The notes below the pieces were generated by a model. It was not told the origin of the DNA. It ran no database searches and worked only from the letters and a program-made list of their open reading frames with translations. DNA of 64,000 nt from Isoetes taiwanensis (lineage: Eukaryota > Streptophyta > Lycopodiopsida > Isoetales > Isoetaceae): assembly GCA_021234155.1 (NCBI GenBank), contig JAJEKV010000091.1, positions 2,983,501 through 3,047,500 on the forward strand. The letters run 5' to 3'. This document shows, piece by piece, positions 1-11,270 of the stretch. The translations under genes were made by a program, and so were the position numbers. How positions within the stretch are numbered: position 1 is the stretch's first letter; each line of letters starts with the position of its first letter.

Positions 1-10
1 TTATGAGGTA

Positions 11-150
11 GTTTTACATATACCATAATGGTCCATCAAAATTAATAATGGTTTTTAAAACCACTCTATTACAGATAGTTTTGTACATACTGTAATGGTC
101 CAACAAAATTGGTAATGGTTTGTTAAAACCATTGTATATATATATCTATA
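11..150. repeat. Two-copy tandem repeat, about 67 bp
   Basis: Two diverged copies of an AT-rich unit lie head to tail, the first from about 11 and the second from about 78. Both carry the words TAATGGTCC and AATGGTTT near the same offsets. No coding potential is seen. Confidence 0.6.
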
Positions 151-175
151 AAAGTAGGTCATTTATGGTATAGTT

Positions 176-176
<1 letters not shown>

Positions 177-258
<82 letters not shown>
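177..258. repeat. (GATA)n microsatellite
   Basis: About 20 uninterrupted copies of a GATA tetranucleotide. It directly abuts the conserved end of the SINE at 259-470, so on the minus strand it reads as a (TATC)n 3' tail of that element. Confidence 0.97.
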
Positions 259-470
259 TTGTTTTAACGTCATGCCACTAGGCAGGATTCAACTGGACAT
301 GTGACCACACACCACACTACATTGTTCGGGTTGGGTCCCGATACCAACCACTTTATATTGCATCGTGGGATTTTGGCCCAACAATTGTGAGTGCAATTAA
401 AAGGTCTCGAACTCGAGACTCATAGTTGCTAAAACTAGTGTGCTACCACTAGTGGTAATCTAAATTCATC
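177..470 (-). mobile_element. tRNA-derived SINE with (TATC)n tail
   Basis: On the minus strand this reads as a short pol III type retroposon of about 210 bp ending in a (TATC)n tail. A B-box match, GAGTTCGAGACC, lies at 403-414, and a weaker A-box-like stretch (TGGTAGCACACTAG) lies about 30 bp upstream on that strand. The 3' body next to the tail is repeated at 45,732-45,880, again joined to a GATA run, which supports a mobile unit whose 3' end is the simple repeat. It has no coding capacity; movement would depend on a LINE. The 5' limit near 470 is approximate and target duplications were not resolved. Confidence 0.65.
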
Positions 471-573
471 TCAAAATGGTTGTCCTGTATGAACCATCTT
501 TTAATACAAGACCTTAAACCGCCATACTCTAGGTCATGGGTTCAATGCCTCGCTTGAAAGTAGTTATGTATTG

Positions 574-770
574 TTGTAAAGTTGGTGTAGAAGTGGTGAT
601 GGAAGGACCCACTTGACCATATATACAATGGTGGGGCAAAACCCAAGTTCAACATCTCATTGTAAAAGTGGCTATGTGTAAAGTTGGTGGGGGAATGACC
701 CACTTCAGCCATGTACAGTGGTGGGACCAAAACCCATCTGGGTGTATTGTAAAGTGCCCCATAAACTATA
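574..770. repeat. Two-copy tandem repeat, about 103 bp
   Basis: A unit starting TGTAAAGTTGGTG occurs at 574 and again at 677. Both copies continue with a GACCCACTT word and a GTGGTGGG-like word followed by AAAACCCA. Short open frames here are by-products of the repeat. Confidence 0.6.
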
Positions 771-1869
771 GATTCCCATGGATGTTAAAATTTCATTATC
801 ATCATCATTCAAAGTTACTTTCATTCCAATTGACATCTAACCTCAAGAACTAAGGTGTCTATCATTTAGAAGTCTATGAATCAAGTTATAAGCTTTATTA
901 ACCTTTTTTTCGATCTGCAAATATGCTCCAATATTTTTCTTTGTCCTTCGACTTTTTACTTATAAGCCAATTATTGTTGCATCTTAAACATCTTTTTTTG
1001 CCTTATCATTCTTTTTTAATATTTTCATAAAGAAATTTCACTTCTTTTATATAAGCCTAACTCTATGGGACGCGCATGTTTTAGTCCAGGTTAAAGCCAG
1101 TCGTCACCATAGACATATAAATCTACTTTAGCAAATGGGCCATCGGCTTATTTGCTTACTCTCTATGCAAAAAGAAGTTTCTAGCTATTGTTCCAATTTG
1201 TATAGGATCCCACTACCACGAATTAAAATAGATAGGTGGAAACAACCGCAATTGCAATCCTCAAGACAACATATACTTCTAGGATATCCTACGTTTTTCA
1301 CAATCATAAACCATTACTGATATTACCTTTGTATTCCATTCTACACTTCCAAACTTCTCAATACGCCTTCTAAGGTTAATTTGGCTTTCATACTCGTCTT
1401 CAATTGTCGAGTTCACAAAGTCATTTACTTATATACTTTTGACTTTCTAACGTTCATTAATGCAGTTTTTTTGCATTTCAAGGTAGAGTTGTTTTAGTCC
1501 TAGCAGTAATGGTTGTACTAGCTCCATTATAGGAGTCCGAGGGCCGATTGATCTCCATGGTCGTAAAAAGTCATTATATTATGTTCTCATAAACATCGCA
1601 ATTATGTTGAAACAAGCCTATAGATCTAACCAATTTGATTTGGCACTAACAAAGCCAATTATGTCACAAACCTTTGCTATTACCCCATAGCCACGAAGTC
1701 TATCGCATGTACAACTTCCACCTAAGCCCTTACCACCTCCATCTAAAACACCTAGTTCTAAAACATATGAAAAAGCCAATATATATTTCATGTCTTTTTA
1801 GTAACTTCAAAACTTTTAGTGAATGAACCATTATTACATCTTTCCATCACTATCAAGTTGGACTAGTGT
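771..1869. other. AT-rich intergenic DNA
   Basis: No gene, RNA or clear repeat is recognised. The 61-codon frame at 1135-1320 has no recognisable content and no supporting splice context. Confidence 0.5.
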
Positions 1870-2259
1870 CTAGCCAAACCTGAAGACAGAAAAGATAATA
1901 AATAAGTTTCTCAATTGACAAGCCAATTGTACTAGTATCCCACTACTCACTCCTTCTGTGTCGTCCAAAATTACAACAACAAATTCTGCTCCTAAGACAA
2001 TATCCAAAACTTTAATATATCTATTAGTAATATCCTGATTGGAGATTACACGACCCTGAAAGTACTCCATTTTTAGATCAAGCAGATCTGCCATGGCTAA
2101 TGCATAGGGACACTCTCTTATAGTATACAAATACATCTCGAACAACTTACTAGCTTCCAGCATAAAAAGATGCACATATGGACGTAATTTTGTCCACATG
2201 TTGAAGTTATTTAACTTGTAAAGTCCATGTAATCCAGCTTGAATCCCTGGTAAAAGCAT
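1870..2259 (-). pseudogene. ABCB29-like transmembrane segment, displaced
   Basis: A 129-residue open segment on the minus strand. Around residues 66-80 it resembles the part of plastid half-size ABC transporters (ABCB29 type) where a cytoplasmic loop leads into transmembrane helices: an aromatic pair followed by Gly-Arg-Val, then Asp-Ile-Thr-Asn-Arg, as in family members reading Gly-Asp-Val-Thr-His-Arg. In an intact gene this segment precedes the ATPase domain. Here it lies downstream of the ATPase piece at 2725-2967 on the same strand, so the gene is rearranged or two broken copies overlap. The similarity was judged from memory of the family; the call is moderate. Confidence 0.45.
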
Positions 2260-2724
2260 TTAAAAGGTTATACCACAACAAAGTCACAAATTGTTTTTAA
2301 AGAAAGCAAATTTAACATTAGCATAATTTTACCTGGTTTAAAATAATGTTTACAAAGTTATGCCACAACAAAGTCATGAAAATATTGTAGAGAAAGCAAA
2401 TGTAACATTACCATAATGTTGTCTGGATAGCTTATTTTTATCGAGGATTTGTGTAAGTTCAATATTCCTTTGCCCAACAAACTTCTTCTTAAGGCCATTC
2501 ATAGCCTAATAATAACACAAAGTTATGCTATATTACTTTTAACAAGCAAAGAAGCTCTCTCATCAGTACATACCTCGTATATATCTCTCGGTGCAACATT
2601 ATCACGCTTCCCTCTTATGATGATTTAAGCACTCCATACGTAATGTATATGCCCCACATGAAGCCGGGATGTGGTATATAGGCGTTATTCGCCATGCTTC
2701 AGGCCGAAGAAGCAAGACAGGCTA

Positions 2725-2967
2725 CTAAAAGATACTAACCGTAAACAAGATCGTAAAGCGAAGAAGTAACTTTGCAATTGTAGATTTAATGCCCCCTAAA
2801 TGACCCACTAAAGCAACTGTTTCAGCTGAGTCGATCCGAAATGTTAAACCACTTAACACCCATGGTGATGATGACCCATATTTGAATGTCACATTCTTAA
2901 ACTCAACATTCCCAACCACATTGTCCAAATGGATGCCGGTATCTGACTTTAAAACCTGAATAACCAT
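2725..2967 (-). pseudogene. ABCB29-like ATP-binding domain start, Walker A degenerate
   Basis: The minus-strand frame encodes the start of an ABC exporter nucleotide-binding domain: a GNVEFKNVTFKYGSSS block, then VLSGLTFRID and VALVG, then the Walker A position, then IAKLLLRF. Walker A should read GxxGxGKS/T but here reads GHLGGIKST, losing the glycine before the lysine. Directly after LLLRF the frame breaks; shifting by one base recovers a YDLVYG-like sequence followed by GTTAGT, a possible splice donor. The rest of the domain (Q-loop, signature, Walker B) is not found nearby. Together these point to a dead gene. The intact protein would be a half-transporter, probably in the plastid envelope. 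Confidence 0.7.
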
Positions 2968-3049
2968 TTCACGTGTTGTATAATAACTCCTTGAAAATGG
3001 AACGTAGATGAAACAAAAATATGGCTACCTTTGGACAGAAGAAAGTCCA

Positions 3050-3157
3050 AGCGAATAACCTCTCAATTACAGGCTCTCCTTGTTTCATTTCATTATATGC
3101 CTTTCCAATTCCCTCCGGATGTTTGGCCAATAATCGATTCATATCGACTGCTTTACA
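3050..3157 (-). pseudogene. ABCB29-like linker exon fragment
   Basis: Minus-strand translation gives GIGKAYNEMKQGEPVIERLF, which closely matches the conserved linker before the ATPase domain of ABCB29-type transporters (known form GKAYNELKQGEPAIERLF). It is in the expected order relative to the ATPase piece at 2725-2967. Sequence on either side does not continue the family recognisably. This is the strongest single match identifying the ABC remnant. Confidence 0.7.
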
Positions 3158-3475
3158 TTACCCCTGCTCAGCATTTTCTATTTTCTATAACTTAACCCAT
3201 CAATTCTCGCTTTCCTCATCTCTTAAGCCTGACTCAAGAAAATTATCTAGGCATTGCTTAGTCGTTTAAGTGTATAACTGTACCTGCTTCAAACAATTCC
3301 ATTGATCATTAAAGAAAAGATTTTTCAACCGCTGTGAACCTGTATAGCAAGTATCCTTAATAAAATATGTACAATGTAACTATAAAGATGTGCAATTAAA
3401 TTGGGATGCCATTAACCACTCAATCATATTGACCATGTGTGTCTGATTCTATTTACTTTTTTTGCGTCCCATGTG

Positions 3476-4109
3476 TCAGACATCAGCCATTCCAATATAG
3501 AAAGCAAGTTGTAAGCTATAATTCCAATAGCCAGCATATGCCCTTGAACTATGAAAATGATAACATATTTGAATAGACATCAGTAGATATCTATTATATG
3601 TGTAAAAATGTACAATACCTTTAGAGTTTGCCATAGTTGACTTGTGCAGTCGTCCTCCACTGGACGCAAAAGAGTTAGAATAATTGATGGTTCCTAGAAT
3701 ACAAAAATCCGTAAGCATTGTCGCGTTTGAACGAGGAACATTGGCAAGCGCTTTCCTTGTACTCTCAGAAACATCTTGGATCTGTACACCTCGAATAGCT
3801 TTGAGAACGTTAACTATAGATGCATATGCAACCAATTTGTAAACAGGAACTTGCAACGCATATTCTGAGGTTTTGAACTGGATCCAGTGCGATGGTGAGA
3901 CCTGCTAATAAGAAAACATAAGCATAAATAAAATTTAGAGCCTCGTTTGTTATGATCGAAGGAAAAGTAGCAGAAACGATGGCATGCGACCCAAAAAAAG
4001 CTTTAAAATAGGCAACCCAGAAAAGATTTGCACCATGGTAGTGCCGGTTAGCCCAGTTTCCACAGCAGCCAAAGAAGAATGATGATCGCGGTTCTGATGA
4101 TGACAACAA
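3476..4109 (-). pseudogene. Open segments upstream of the ABC remnants, unassigned
   Basis: Two overlapping minus-strand open segments (3476-3856 and 3810-4109) lie just upstream of the ABC remnants. The upstream one has a hydrophobic helix-like stretch (FIYAYVFLLAGLTIAL) followed by DPVQNL, vaguely like the last transmembrane helix of an ABCB29-type exporter. The other (VLKAIRGVQIQDVSESTRK) I do not recognise. They may be older parts of the same broken gene or unrelated. Confidence 0.25.
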
Positions 4110-4800
4110 GTTTGAGTAGTTTCAAAGATCTTCTAGGCATATTCTAGCATATACTTAGAATATGCCGAAAACCCACATAAGCAAGGGTTTGCCCCCCTAT
4201 GGGCAACCCAAAAAGGATTGCTTATGAGAACAAAGGAAAACAACTAGCAAAAGAAGTATTGCATCAGTCTAGACCATTTTGGATGGATAGCACCCCTTGC
4301 CCATGTATAAGTTTAGGAAAATTGTGGTGTCTCAACATAAAATGGTATAGAAGAAGGAACTGTTGTTGAAGAAGTGGACCATATTGAGCTCCAAAGTCTA
4401 TTACGTTGGCCATCATTAAAATTGGAGACCTTGAGTCTCTCATATGCTCTCCACTTACATCTTTAAGGTGTTTGCTCTTTAACATTTGCCCTTTGATCTA
4501 TGGTCTGTATTTTATTTTTTTTCTCGAAGGTAGAAAGCTAAAAATAGTTTTAGGGTTCGCCTGACCACCTCCCGCCGCTTTCTTCTTTGCCGTGGCAGTG
4601 ATGGCTCTGCAAAGCATTCTTTAGAATTCTATGCACCTAGAGATGAGCTCTTGCCATAGTCCATACCATTTTCTACTATTCGACAATACCTTTTGTTTGC
4701 CGTAGAGGTGTCTTTGTGCCCAGGTCCGAATGGCATACCTTTTTTCTGTCTTTCTGTTTTGTTTACAATGTAGGTCTTAACTTTATGATCGTTTCCTGTG
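4110..4800. other. No gene recognised
   Basis: Noncoding sequence with scattered short frames; nothing can be assigned. It may hold intron or upstream sequence of the exon-like pieces that begin near 4803. Confidence 0.3.
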
Positions 4801-4802
4801 CA

Positions 4803-6240
4803 GCTTGTCACGGTGGAAGTTCAGGAATGCTGGTGAGCTTGAAGATGCTATAATGTTGATCTTGTTGTTGGAATATTCTAGAATGTTGCAATCAGAGATG
4901 TGCATGCTAGGAGCTGGCCTTAAAAAAGGTTTTAAATCTTATATGCTTACAAAAGCTAATTACAGAAATAACTTAGGGCATTTGGTCGCTGACCTGGGCG
5001 GCAACAGGGGCGGTACGGCACCAGGCTGCCGGATATGATAAAAATCGACCCCATATGATGCTATCTGGAATGTAGAGTCATAATGTAAGCGTCTGAAATG
5101 CTGGTAGATGTGTTTTATTTGATATGTAACCTACTGCTCGTTTACATCTGATTGTGCTATATTTTATGTTCTACAGGGGCTCAAAAAATCTACTCAAGTG
5201 CAAAAGCAACAGTCAGAGTTGCTCAAATCAGCCATCATGCATGTCTTCTACAGAGCTGCACGCATAAAACATTTGATAGTTTACATGTCTATTTTGATAT
5301 TCAGCATATAACGAATAGAAGATGCATGATATGGAAAAGCCAGAGTACCCTCTGAGGGAAGTATCTTGGTCTGGCCATTCTATCAAATGTATGTAGGGAG
5401 ATAATTCGATTGAATGTGTTTCTACGAAGTATGGATTTTTGAAGAGTAATAAGGAGCTTTGTGGATCACAAGCAGAAGATGATTTATCCAGCTGTACACA
5501 GGTCAGGCTTGTCTCAACCCATAGATTATATTTAAAGATAGTAATACTAGAAGGATATCTAAAATTTGTAGACATTGCATGCGGGATGCAAAGTTGTTCC
5601 TCTCTTTACAAGTTTACATGTTTACAAGTTTGATTTCTCTGTTTCTTTATAAAATGTAGTTTTCTTTTTTTTCTGTCTGTGTCAGTGCCATCTCTGAGAG
5701 CAAGACTAGCAATGCAAGGCTTCTATGGGGATCATCTGGCTAGGCGAAGGATGGACTGCATGCATATTGGAGCGAACAAAGCTCTAAAAACTTTATTTTG
5801 TTCTAATAAGGTCAGTGACAGATCCACACCTAAGACATTTTGCCCCTAAGCCAAATTCAGTATCTCCAATGACTCGCTTGACATCATCCTACATATTGTG
5901 ATAAGATTTTGCGCACTGATTGCTCTAATGGTTAATCTTGAACATGGCTTTTAGTGAATCCAGTTTTTTCACAGGGATCTGAATGCATCCTTTTTCTACT
6001 ATTCAGAATATTTGATTTGAAATCTACCGGTTTTTTTAGCTACCTTGCATATCCACAGATTATTTGATGGTATATATATCTGATGTTATATAACATGTTG
6101 ATGATGTATTTTACAGGTGCAAGTCAAAGAGAAATTCATGATGGTTATTTCAAGCATAAAACTATTTGCATGATACTAGCATTCTGCAAAGACTTCAATG
6201 ATCGGCAAAGGAATGGTCAGCAAGAGAATATTTTTCCAAA
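4803..6240 (+). pseudogene. Series of exon-like segments, product unknown
   Basis: Several short open stretches sit between plausible splice signals on the plus strand: about 4804-4832 (after TTTCCTGTGCAG, before GTGAGC); about 5177-5272 (after TTCTACAG, reading QSELLKSAIMHVFYRAARIK); a stretch ending at 5502 before GTCAGG; about 5686-5814 (after a pyrimidine tract and CAG, reading GFYGDHLARRRMDCMHIGAN, then AAG|GTCAGT); and one from about 6118 after TTTTACAG. The reading phases I tried do not join all pieces without a stop, so this may be a decayed gene or chance signals. I recognise no protein family. Confidence 0.25.
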
Positions 6241-6399
6241 ATATCCAAACTAAATGGGCGACACTATTAGGTTTTATGCTGAAGGTAGTGCAAATATCCA
6301 AACATGTGGAAGATGCAGAAATTTTATCGTTTTGTCACAATGAGGCAAAAATAGTTCAATGTTCTCAAACAGTTATTGATCTCCAACAATTATTGTAAT

Positions 6400-7735
6400 G
6401 AATGACATTAATGTCATCTCTGTCCTATCTCTGGTTTCTGATTAGTTCCTACTTCATGTTAAAATTAGAATGTACATATCATGAAACCTTTTAGTATGGG
6501 TTTCACAAAAAAATCAACCATGGTAATTTAGCAGATCAGACATGTTTTTGGAATGATGAGCATTTATCATTGTACTTTGCCATTAGTTTTTAAGATAGTT
6601 TTGCAGCACTTACCACTACAAAGTATATAGTGGTTTAATCACAAAATATAAAGGGCTTATATCTTAGATGATTATAGGTCAATGCATTCTTTTTCTTGAA
6701 AAACTGCTATGATTTATAAATATAAACTGGCTTTTGTATTTTCAACAATCTATTGTTAGTTCCATACACAATCCACAACTACTTTTATGACTACACCAAT
6801 ATGAGATAGGAGGCAAACCTAGGCTATTTTAATGTATACGTATCAATCGACTTTTTATTAAACTAATACCGATTATATAGCATAAAACATCATTGGTTTG
6901 CTTCCAATACAAGATGTCTTGAAGATGCAAAGCCACTGTATATTTTGATGGAAAACCTGTTTATTGTTTCTAGTAATAAATTCGAATCCGTTATTCCATG
7001 AAGCAACAATGGTTCGCATGACTCTATGGTGATGATTTTATAGGATAACCACCACGAGTTGTACACAACTTTGAAGCTAAATTCAGTGTTGTTTACAAAT
7101 GGAATATGTCTTACTTTCCTTACTAAATTAATATCAACTGTTAATTCGAAACATAATTGGCTTATCATTCAACACAAAATACTCTAAAGATGCAAAGCCA
7201 CCACTATTTAGGTAGATAAACTATTAATTGTTTTAATGAGAAACTCGAAGCCTTCATTCTATGCAACATCAATGGCTCATGTTGTAAGATATCCATGAGT
7301 TGATTGGAACACCACTAGTGGCTTAGAACCTATACTATTGATTGGACCACATGTCACATAGCAATAAACCAAGAAAGCTTACCACCACAAAGAACCATAG
7401 TGGTAAACTATACTAGCAAACCATAATAAGAAAATACATGTGCTTACTATGTGGGTATACCACATTGAAAAACCTTAAATATGAACCTCACTATTTAACT
7501 GCATCTAGTTATTCAACATATTAACCCACAAAGTAATATTAGTTTATCTTAGCAGTATAACTCAAAAAGTAACACAAAAAACTAGTAATACTTTATTTTT
7601 GGGGGCCTTGTGTAGGGTGTCTTCACTTTTTCTTATTGTCTTCAATTACTGCATTTATCCTATCTATCTTATTATCCAAGAGACATCAATGAAGAAACAC
7701 TTCACATTACATGTAAATAACATTCTCATGATATG
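6400..7735. other. AT-rich intergenic DNA
   Basis: Low-complexity, AT-rich sequence with small palindromic words such as CCACTAGTGG near 7312. No gene or complete mobile element is recognised. Confidence 0.45.
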
Positions 7736-7737
7736 CC

Positions 7738-10700
7738 TATACTAGAAAAAGTGCCCAGCGTTGCTGGGCTTCTTGTCGAGATTAATTTCAAAAGTTAATG
7801 AATATGATTTATAAATTCAAGGGGTGCAAATTCATATACATTGTCATTTCCATTGTTTTATAACATGGTTGTTTCTATATTTTTCATTTATGTTACAAAT
7901 TTGCAGACCAGGAGCTATGTTTTCAAAAGCTTTGCAAAAAAAAGGGAAAGAAAGCTTTGAAATATCTTTGAATGACATTTTGGCTTATTAGGAAAAAAGT
8001 TGAAGACATGCTATACTTATTAGTGATGCATTTTGATTTTTGGTGATGATGTATTCGAAGTGATATGCTGCATTCATCACATTTCTCTGGTCCAAACATA
8101 AATGACTCCACTGTCTATTCAGCGCAGAATCTTTGGTTCCTTGGATTACGGTATGATTTCTAAAATTTCCTTTCATTTGGCAAACTGCAACATTGAAACA
8201 TTTGAGGATAGATAGGAAATGCTCCAAAACCTATTCCAGTAGGGCAAAATAAGTTCAAAATCTTGCTTTTATTAGACAATGAAGGTTGTTTGAACAAATA
8301 AATATGCATAGGCTACGGTTTGGCTTATGGACACAAAGAAATGTCCGGCTTGCTTATGTTTTAAAACAAACTCGGTGCCGAGATGCTTAGATTCTTTGAT
8401 TATCTTGGTCTTTTCATTGGATTATTTCCACAACCACAACACAAAATAAATTCTTTGATTTTCCTAGACCGAATTTTTGATGGGTCATTACTTAATCACA
8501 ATGCGCCTTTTACCATAAGTAAGTGAACTTGACATAGCAAAGATGCCAACCAACTTAATCAACAAAATAGGAGATTAACACCGCCCACGTGAAGGGTTGA
8601 GGCAATCAATGTCTAATTCGGTGATCCCATCGATCCGAGACATCGGATCGCCATTCTAGAATGGGGACGAGCATGCATGTTTGCATGCATGCATGCCCAT
8701 GCCCATTCCGGTTGGGAGTTCACTACTTTAGGCGCCAAGCCGCCCGACTTCTCATCGCTTCCTCTTCTCTCAGCAGTACCTTTATTCTCTTGAACCCACC
8801 CTCCCCCTTCTTTGTTTATTATATTTTGTACAAGTTATTTTATCATATTTTTCCACCCGGGTGATGTTTTTTCCACCCACCGGGTGATGCTATTCTCCGG
8901 TATGTTTTCTCGTTTGTTGTGTTGGTGATGTGCGTGTACGGGTTGGCGAAATAAGACCGCTTCGACTTCTCCATGCGGGGTTTTGGGAGCGATTCTATGC
9001 CTTATGCTTGTCTAAGCCCCTTGCAAGGGCTTATCACTAGGGTTTTTCCTCAAAACCCAAAGGGCTGGGTTTTTTAATCCCGTTGATAAGCTTTTCGGCA
9101 GTACATCAGCCACTCATCTATTAGCATTGTATTTTTTTGGGGTCCAAATGATATAATTGATTTTCCCTTTATTTTTCGTGGGTAGTTCGCATGTGCGGCT
9201 ACCCAATCGGCCCACCATTGTAGAAAAATGCCGAGATGAATGAGAAGCCTATCTATCTAGCAAGCAAAAGAATGGTGAACTCATCTATAGGATGAGTTTT
9301 TGTCATTAACTAACAATTGTCACCTCATGGATTGATATTATTCAGCCTAAAAGTTGTGCAATGCAGTAGAAATGCCGTAAAAACTCGGAGAAAATACTAC
9401 TTGGTGGTTTTAATAATCCAAAGAGACACACGTGATGCAGATATTAGGTAAATTTAAACAGGTTCTTGTGGTTTATTCATCCTAAAGGAAGATCGATACC
9501 ATTAGCCGCAAGGCATGTTGGTCATCGCCACGGTCAATAAGAGCCAAAAGTAAAATATCAAAAGGTAGAAGTTCTTGTTGCGAAATAAGTGATGTTAATC
9601 CCGAACTTGCCCTTAGAAACAAGTCCCGCACATAAAGTGTATTAAAATAACGTGTCATGAAACAAAATTAATCGAGATCAACCGCCAAGAGCGAGCACTC
9701 GTGATCGAATGGTCGTGTTGGCATTGCAAACCGGATGTTATGCAACAAAGACATCCACCAATGTATAAACATTTGATGTTACTTCTTCAGGGAAAATTCT
9801 TTTCAAAACTCTTGCCCGCAAGTAGAAAAAGCAACAATATTAGTGATGAAACTTAATGACTTCATTTCAATTTTCTCGACCCTACAAGATTGCTCGTATT
9901 GATGCTCTCCTCGATGACCGCCCATGAACATCCATACTCCAAAGACAAACGCATCGCCTTTTGTGGAGGGAATACGTGATTTAAAAATGTGCTACAATGA
10001 AACCCCGTAACATGATATGGCTAAAGGGGACAAGAATATACAAGTAACAATATCATCTAGAGTATATATTGGGTTGGGGATGTTGCGTATAGATTTGGCA
10101 TAATCAGGAGGGACGCTTTTTTTCCCTCAAATTCCTCGAATAATTTTGTGGTTCGTGAGACTGCCGGAACTCAACTCGGGCCTAGGATTGATCCCCACCG
10201 TGAGGCTAAGTATAAGTAATTTGTGAAGGCAATTGTTTAACTTCACGAGATTTTTCACAGATCCGATCCCGAGGGTTTGCATGCACGCGGCATCTACAAC
10301 AATATCTACAAACTAGTTTCAAACTAATTCCCTTAAGGCAAGTAAATGTGGCACAATATACAAACAGATGCACTAAGACTAACCCGGTGACAGCTTGGCA
10401 TTGCACACCGCCATTGCTTCCGTTTTTGGAGATGAATCATATGCAATTATATTGTTGGAGCGACAAATTGCTTGACCACCATATAACATCACAGAACAAC
10501 CATACCGCCATCATAAATTATGCATAAAACCTTTGTCAAGAAGTCTTTATAAGCTTAAAATATTGCATGACAAACACTCGCTTTTACCTAGATTTGAGGG
10601 CAACTTTCCAAATGAAGTAGAAATGCTGCACAAATTTTGTTACTACTTAACTTGAGAAGAAACATTTTGATTTGAAGCATCCACAAATGCCGCCGAACAT

Positions 10701-11270
10701 GTGCGGCAAGAACATCACATAGAACTGGAAGCCGGACGTCCCCGCCAAACTGAAAAAATTTGAGAATGGAATTACGGAAAAGGGGATACTTCTAAATGCA
10801 AGATAAAAGACACCAACAGACATAACTACCGTGCCCAAGCTTAGCCATGTTGCGCACTTTTCTCGTTATAAAAAGCAAAAAAAACATCAACGGATAAATG
10901 AACCCGGTTGTGCGAAAACACAAAACATGCTTCCACTGAGAAAAAAATTAAAACAGCCCAATCCTTAGGGCAAAACCAAAATGTCGTTGTTGGAGATTAT
11001 CCCGGTGGTCTCCAATCGGGCCTTTACAAGGGTGTTTTGATGGTCAGGGACCTCCGTGATCACTTGAGGTGATCAATCAGACCGCAAAACATCTCTCGAA
11101 TTTGCAAGGAAATACCAAATCCACTAGAGTCCCTAAAGCAAAAGAAACTAGCAAAGACTCAAACATTCACCAAACCATGCATCTATTTCAAAAAGCACTT
11201 GAAATCTTTACCAAAGTATGCTAGCCAACTCCGTAAAATCTGTTGTGAAAAGTCTACAGTGCAAAGTGCT
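7738..11270. other. Transposon-like noncoding block
   Basis: More CG-rich in texture than its left flank, with no coherent long open frame. Many CCG/TCG words resemble the altered CAG/CTG words seen in the other repeats of the window, suggesting methylated repeat DNA. A (CATG)n-like run lies around 8669-8699. No reverse transcriptase, transposase or helicase was recognised. Confidence 0.4.
7753..7769. other. Perfect hairpin, 7-bp stem
   Basis: GCCCAGC-GTT-GCTGGGC forms a perfect stem with a 3-base loop, directly after ACTAGAAAAAGT. Short GC hairpins of this kind often mark the ends of plant transposons; here it may mark the left edge of the 7.7-14.4 kb transposon-like block. Confidence 0.5.
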
